Assembly (NCBI GenBank): GCA_030770545.1
Contig: CM061102.1
Span: 10,901,501-10,965,500 of the forward strand
Reading direction: 5' to 3'
Length of the DNA stretch: 64,000 nucleotides
From: Macropodus opercularis
Lineage: Eukaryota > Chordata > Actinopteri > Anabantiformes > Osphronemidae
Shown: positions 57,701 to 64,000 of the stretch, in pieces
How positions within the stretch are numbered: position 1 is the first letter of the stretch
Layout: every line of letters starts with the position of its first letter
Made by a program: the position numbers and the translations under genes
The notes under the pieces: generated by a model
What the model was told of the DNA's origin: nothing
What the model saw: the letters and a program-made list of their open reading frames with translations, nothing else
The model's database searches: none

Positions 57701-58607
57701 AAATTATATATCTGCAAACTAGCTCACACGTGCTAATGACACAAGCATTTGTATTCCGCTGTAACTGCACCTGAGACTGATAATGTTCCTTCGAAGCTGC
57801 CAATGTTCAATTTAGGCTGATAAGTGCAAGTAGCGAGCTGGTGTGAGACGCCCTAAAACAGCTTAAATTGTTTGCTCAGTGGCAAAGATTCCTCCCTATT
57901 TTTTCCTGCTCCAGCATTTTAATTGGGTGACCTCAGGTGGCAAAGGTAGGTTACATTTGTATGCTCGGGATTTATGCAGAGTTTGCTCTCTTGAATCCCG
58001 GTTTTTCAAAATGTAGAGTCAGCTCTGTTTATGATAAAAAAAATTTAACTGCAGGTAAATTTGTTCCATGTGGAAAAAGCCACACAGTGAAAAATGGTGG
58101 TAACAGAATCATCGTTAAGAGCAGAATATTTATGCAGATGACACATTTCTATAAATAAATAATCATAACCTCTGAGTTCATATGAAAAAATTCTGAAGTA
58201 AGGTTATTGGCTAAAATGACTAAAGTAAACTGTTTGATGATTACCCTCCTTTATTTATTGTTCCTGAGTGAGATTTATTTGCATTCTGAACTAGCTTTTG
58301 TGAATTTGTGAAGGAAAACACACACAGGACTGTGAAGGAAATAAGAATTTGTGTTTTTTTTTTTTCACATATTATTTTAAATGTAATTGAGTCAGTTTCA
58401 GGCTTTATTTAATTTAAAAAGAAGTTCACTTATTTTATTACTCAAAACAGTAAATAAACAAGGTGTAGCAGCCAGATGGTGGTGGCTGAACAAACTTCCA
58501 GCCCAATTAACTAATGCTGCGTTGGGTTTATTTAGTAGTGATCTGCTTATTTGCTCGTGCAGGCTTGTGCGCTCGAAACCCTTGCACCTCACAGCCCCAC
58601 CCAAAAG

Positions 58608-58637
58608 CTGTTGCTGTTGTTGTTGTTGTTGTTGCTG
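58608..58637. repeat. TTG/CTG trinucleotide repeat
   Basis: Ten YTG units; they create spurious Cys- or Val-rich open frames in this non-coding stretch. Confidence 0.9.
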
Positions 58638-60584
58638 CTCTCTATAGCAACACTACCGCAGAGGCAAAAAAAAAAAAAAAAGAAAAAAGAAACAGAATAG
58701 TATATGAGTGGAGAGAGATGAAGACACTAACACCTTGCGAGTCGTTGCATGTAACAGATGGCTGCATTTCCATTCGGGAATCACAGACGCGGTGAAGAAG
58801 AGATGCGCAGCTCGCCAAGCATCGGCTTCGAATAGCAAACGTGGTCTTGGTTGATAGAATTGAAGTAGCAACTCTATATCCGTGTGTGCATTGTGTCTCG
58901 CTATGATGTCAGAAAGGGTGATGTTAGAATATGCTTGTTGATGTTAGAGGGCTACTGATCCAGTGTCAGAGGAGCATTACAGCAGCTGCTGTAGGTGATG
59001 TTTTATGACAGTGGTCTGCTAAATTTGTCGTTTAGAGTTTACTGAAGATTTGAACGCCATGGCCTGTAGGGTCGTGTCACTTTCTCAATGGCACTCAAGG
59101 ATGTCCCACATCTGTCACAGATGCAGACAACACAGCGGCTCATACGCACACGCACACGTGCATAAATAAACTAAAATACATCTGCCCGGGTCTTATATCA
59201 CAAACTTTGCTGTTGACCACAACATATCACAGTTGTTCAAGAGACAGAAGCAAAAGCAAGACAGATTTTGCCGACGCACACTCGGAGGGAGGAGGGATCT
59301 AGAGTGGAGTGGGCTATCTGCATTAGGGATTTTGTTTTTTGAATAAATAAACAAGTTAACATGTCTGTGCCCTACAAAAGTCATCAGCAATCAGTCAGGA
59401 CTACGATCAGCGGGGAGATGAGGAACATTTACCCAGTGTCCCCCGAGGCTACGAGCCCAGCGCAGACGTACATTACCTATCATAATGCTGCCTTCCCAAC
59501 AGGAGGACGTGGCACGAGTTCATTTAAGGCTCGCTGTCACAGAAAGAAAATGGCAGCGCACACGTAGGTGCAGACTATATACTGTATGTACACAGTAAAA
59601 AATCCCTCATATTCCTCCGCCATTGGTTCTGCATGATTTCGTTATAAATTTCCAACCTTAAATCCAGTCTGGAAGGCCGCGTGCGATCTGGAGGCATGTA
59701 ACTAAAGTCAGCAGTCTCCAAAATTACAAACAGGCAGCTAAAAAATCTAGCAGCGCTTCGCTTTGCTTTTTTGGCATCATTAATGTCGAGGCCAATTAGC
59801 ATCAATATGAAGGTTGGAAATAGATGCACGGGGAAACGCGAGCGCGCCTGTGGCAACAGGATACTCAGAGTAGTCGGGTTGCTGATACTATTTGTTTTTG
59901 TAAAACGGGAGGATTTAGCAAACAGGAGTCGCTGCTCCATTTAGATTTATCCTCCATAGCTTTGGTCTCATCGCTTCTATTTATTTTTTTTGTTTAAGTT
60001 CAACTTTGCACCAGGCAGAACCCTAAGGCCTGTTGAATCATTCTTTCACTCCCAACGTCTCTTCCCATGTGATACTTGAATATGAATTTACACTTTGGGG
60101 TAGACTTAAACCCATCTCTTATGCATTCCTTGGCCTTTGAGTCAGGAGCCAGTCAACGACCACGGAGAGTTAACAGTAACTGCCCCACCATTGTCATGTT
60201 TAATTAACGTCCACCGTCTGTCACGTAATGCAAATTGAAGCTGTGGATGGTATAGGGTTCTCCACTCCGCCGTCTCTCCCCCGCCATGCCTCTAGTTACT
60301 GTAACAGCATTCCCTCAGACCACATTTCCACATCTATAATTAATTACCCCTGTCTGCATGCATTTCTTCACCAGAGCACATCCCTCTATCTCACTGACTA
60401 ACCTATGGAAAGCTGCTTCTGCTGCTCCTCACACTATCTCATCTACTAACACCTGTAAAGCCTGCTGCACATTTGCGTGCGATGCTTTATGCAAACGTTT
60501 GCTCATTTCGTGGTTAAAGATGCTAAATTCCAGCTCATGATCTTCCAGAGTATTTAGACAAATCATTGCCAAATCTGACTGGGC

Positions 60585-61193
60585 TTGCAGGCAGACATGA
60601 CCCGCTTCCTTAAACCCTTATCCTGCTCTGGGTCTTTTGAAACTTGCCGAGAAAGGAAGAAATGGAAAAAAGCCAAATATCTAAAAAGTCAATCACATTA
60701 TTTTTCTTTTCTCAAAGATCGTGGATATCATAGACCCTTGAAGCAATATTACAGAAATCTACAACACGAACTGGAAAATGAGTCAGGGATCAGAATCTCG
60801 CCTTTTATCCGCCTTGTTTCACTAAAACAGCGATCACCCAGGGAGAGGGAGCTTTCTCACATGCACTCGTCCTCTCTAGCTAGAATTATCCAAGCTGCTG
60901 TGCTTCGCAGTCATCATTGTCAAACTCATAATGCTGAAATAAAAATGCTAAATGCGTTCTCGAAGACATCTTTAAAGATTAAGAAGCCTAAATTTGTTTT
61001 TCTGCACTTGATTAAATGCTCGCTAGCTACACATTTGCTCTGCTCTAGAATGATGTATGGGAATATGGGAATCTTCACTGCCATTACTTTTGCCGTTGCC
61101 TTGCTCCTTGTGTTTACCACGTCTTCACCGTATCCTTCTTGCTTGGCTAAACACAGACGAGTCATAATACGTGCTCATTTTGAGACTATATAG
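60585..61193 (+). other. Uninterrupted 202-codon open frame, unrecognised
   Basis: The longest continuous Met-to-stop frame in the window. It starts MQADMTRFLKPLSCSGSFET, has a lysine-rich first half and one hydrophobic segment near the end (MGIFTAITFAVALLLVFT). I recognise no family. A frame of this length is expected roughly once by chance in a window this size, and an overlapping frame lies on the other strand. It is probably not a gene. Confidence 0.12.
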
Positions 61194-64000
61194 TTATGTA
61201 AATACTTCAATCTTTGTGCCGCACCTCCGCCACTACTGGCATTTGACACAAAAGGAAGGTAATTAATATGCTAATCGTGTTCCACCACATTAACTGATAA
61301 TGTATGGCAGGCTTTCTTGCTTTGATTCCACTGATGTCACATTTGATCTCTAAATGAGCAAGTTAAGTGAAAACATTGAACATGCCTGTAAGCGCAAAGG
61401 TTGCGTGACCTGGAGGCGGCGCTACGCAAACCGTACAGGACATAAGCTCCACCTAAAATACCCCATTTCTTTACGTGGCTCAGTACGTTTGTAAAGGGAT
61501 GCATAGTATAATACTTTCAGTGTGGCTGGCTATAACATTTACATTGTGATGTGTGTATAATAATTCAAATGTTTTACTATTTGATGCTTATCATTTGCAT
61601 ATTGAGGTGGAAGCTCAGGCTTTCAAAAGGTCAATGAAGGTGCACATTTAGTTATACACCTTTCACTAAACCCTAAGCTGCTCTCACCTCCACCCAGCCC
61701 CCAACACCAATGCGCTTAGATGATTATTCACCCCAAATCTCTGTTAATCACATCCAGGCACACCCTCCTGGTAATCCCAATGCCACCATCACATTCCGTA
61801 TCTACTGCACGGGACTGGAAGGGAGCAGCTGTCGGTGGCTGTTGCCGACCTGCTGCTCCGCTCACACATTCCCAGGCTTCCGCTCTGCCTCTTCCATCGC
61901 ATGAAGCATCTAAGCAGATTGAAATGTGCCATCTATCAGAAGAAAAACTGCGCTGGCACTTCAGAAAATGGCATCGGTTTTTTATATATACGACATTTCC
62001 ATAGCGACATGGGCAATCTTCCAGTGATCGCCTATCATAGGGTGATCAGTCTCCACTAAGAGTCCCATGTGTGAACACACGCATGCATATTCATGCGCTC
62101 GCTGCTGAACGTACACACTGAAGCACACAGACGGGTGTATGTGTGCAAACACAATCTACACACACACACATGGGGAAGATAAAACTACTCAATCCATCAA
62201 AATCTTCCTGCTGCAGACATTCACATTTCAAGTTAATCATCTCTCTTCATCCTTTGTCGGGCTTCCTCTCTGCCCCCCTCCTCCGCACAACGCACTTATC
62301 GTACATTATGCGAAACAAAGGAGTTGGTTTCTTCCAGCTCTTCAGACAGTTCTCTACTTCAGTATTGGTCCCAACCATCATTCTTCGGCATAACAATCTA
62401 CCGTGACATCGCTCCATTCATCTCTCCCCGTAGACCAACTATATTTAATCTACAGCCAAGGTCCAAGTAGAAGAAAACATGCAGGGAATTCAAATACATC
62501 GGTTTATTCTTTGAGCAGTGTGTGGTGCACTGCTTGACAAAATAACTGTAAACACTGACATAGCTAATCTCAGCACAGCTGTTAGTATTAGGTCCTTTAA
62601 TCCTGGTCCAGATCGGTGATGTGCTCACACTGGCTTGGGGACAGATGAGCAACAGCCACCAGGCTGCCAAGTGGGCTAAAGGCAGCAGACTGGCCCAGCG
62701 CTCGTCTTCAGACATGATAAGCTGTGAATCTGTGGCTCAGCTCCATGCAACACAGTCTTTGTGTTCTATCATAAAGCTCTTTTATTAAAGAAGAAGTACA
62801 CTCCTGTAGTTCTGGGCAGACCAAAACTGAAATGACAAATGAAAAAAACTACAGCAGGAACGTGTGCAATATTTAGATGCAACTTAATAAGCTATGCTGT
62901 TGTTTGGATATTTACCAGTCAATACAGTGTCTTTATTGAATATGACAACAAAACCACCTGTTCCTGTTTTATGAGCAAACTGCTGCCTGACGCATCAGAC
63001 ACTTTTTCGCTTTCATCCGTCTATATATTGCAGATTTTTAAAAATCCTTTTGATAAACAACAAATGCCTCTTTGAGTAAACACGTGCTACGATGTGTTTG
63101 AGTACAGGACTCACAGATCTTCTCCATATAAAGAAGGATCGCACCTATTTGATTTTCTAGTCCCATGTTTTATCAGATTTTCAGAAAATCTAATTGTGTT
63201 TGTCGATGCTTTCGTAACGTGTCAATCACAGCACTAAACGACGTGCTGTCACTCATCGCTGAGAGCTCCACCTGATGAAATACAGTGCACAACACAGGGA
63301 TGGTTCTTTCTTCCTGCAGGCAATGTAATAACCCTTTCAATCATAGTAAAAATGACTGCTGCCAGAGGCTGACTCCGCACTGTAAAGCGCCGCACTTCTC
63401 TGTTGCTGACACAGTGGAGCCAGTCTCCACAGACTTTACTGTCTGATCTGCATACGATGCCATGTGCCAAACTCAATCATCTGTGGTCAGACGAACATGC
63501 CAGAGGAAGAGACAACATCTGTGTCACGTATCGGGAGAAAGGTCAGAAGCGTAAGGCGCGTAAGAAATGAGTGACAGATGCAAGCATGAACATGGATGCC
63601 AAACCATTTTCTCTAGGTGCAGGGTGTAAGGAAAGTGACAATCCTGTCTTAATCTTCTGGTTGAAGGAAATCAGCCAAAACCCCCAATGCAAACAGACAC
63701 GGCGAGCAAAATAAACATAGGTTCAGCATCTCTTCTGTGGATTTTCTGTTTAAGTTCAAAAATCGCTTATTGTTTAAATAAAAGCTAAAATACAAAAACT
63801 CCTGAGTTGTCCTGTTTCACCATTGGTTGGTTTCATTCCATTTCATAATGTAGCAAAGCGTACTAAAATGTAAATCTGATTAAACTGGACACAAAAAGCA
63901 CATGATTGTTAACTTAAATGACTTACAAAAAACATTAGCTACTTAAAATGACAAAAGGATATAAGAAGAAAAAGAATCATATTGAAGGAACCAAAATGTG

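Larger units (their letters stand above)
54446..64000. other. Non-coding region 5' of first visible robo2 exon (probable intron)
   Basis: No Ig1 or signal exon is visible on the minus strand over 9.5 kb, so this is inferred to be part of the long intron that separates Ig1 from Ig2 in vertebrate robo2. Contents noted: AC repeat at 54739-54754, a TTG/CTG trinucleotide tract at 58608-58637, an A-rich run near 58666-58687, and a 202-codon open frame on the plus strand at 60585-61193 of unknown meaning. Confidence 0.6.

Noticed and set aside
58387..58647. Frame ending in a run of cysteines
   Set aside because: The run is produced by the TTG/CTG repeat and the frame has no other protein-like feature.
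1..64000. tRNA, rRNA, CRISPR arrays, transposase genes or let-7/mir-99-type microRNA seeds
   Set aside because: None was seen on reading either strand. Short or degenerate repeats, such as SINE fragments, cannot be excluded by eye.

Overview
This is a vertebrate, almost certainly teleost, genomic window carrying two multi-exon genes of the Roundabout (Slit receptor, axon guidance) family in convergent, tail-to-tail orientation. Evidence for a fish genome is the GT-AG intron structure with many introns of 70-130 bp, vertebrate-type Robo domain content, frequent GT, AC and AT microsatellites, and protein divergence of the size expected between fish and mammals. The species cannot be named from the window.

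Layout. 1-7306: non-coding, most likely the 3' end of a long 5' intron of the first gene. 7307-21591 (+): robo1, from the first half of Ig2 to the stop codon, 27 constitutive coding exons plus one 9-nt microexon. About 21592-22693: its 3' UTR with two AATAAA signals. About 22.7-29.7 kb: intergenic, with an AT microsatellite and one weak orphan reading frame. 29746-54445 (-): robo2, from Ig2 to the stop, 23 constitutive coding exons plus one 12-nt microexon. 54446-64000: non-coding, probably the 3' part of a long robo2 5' intron. I find no signal-peptide or Ig1 exon for either gene, so both 5' ends lie outside the window.

The exon chains were built by hand from splice consensus, phase and family similarity. 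They close exactly: 1,422 codons plus stop for robo1 and 1,214 codons plus stop for robo2, without the e6b-type microexons. Paired Ig/FN3 exons of the two genes have identical or nearly identical lengths and phases, as expected for old tandem paralogs. Both encode Ig2-Ig5, three FN3 domains, one membrane helix and a cytoplasmic tail. CC0- and CC1-like tyrosine motifs are present in both tails. The CC2 LPPPP motif is kept only in robo2, and the CC3 proline tract is degraded in both.

Most interesting are two pairs of in-frame microexons at equivalent places in the paralogs. One is a 9-nt (robo1) or 12-nt (robo2) exon in the Ig3-Ig4 linker, equivalent to mammalian microexon e6b, with dense YCAY (NOVA-type) motifs downstream in robo1 but upstream in robo2. 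The other is a 27-nt exon just after the membrane helix with an SFTFT core in both genes. I found no entirely new gene system here. The novelty lies in the compact paralog pair, its microexon regulation and the divergent effector motifs.
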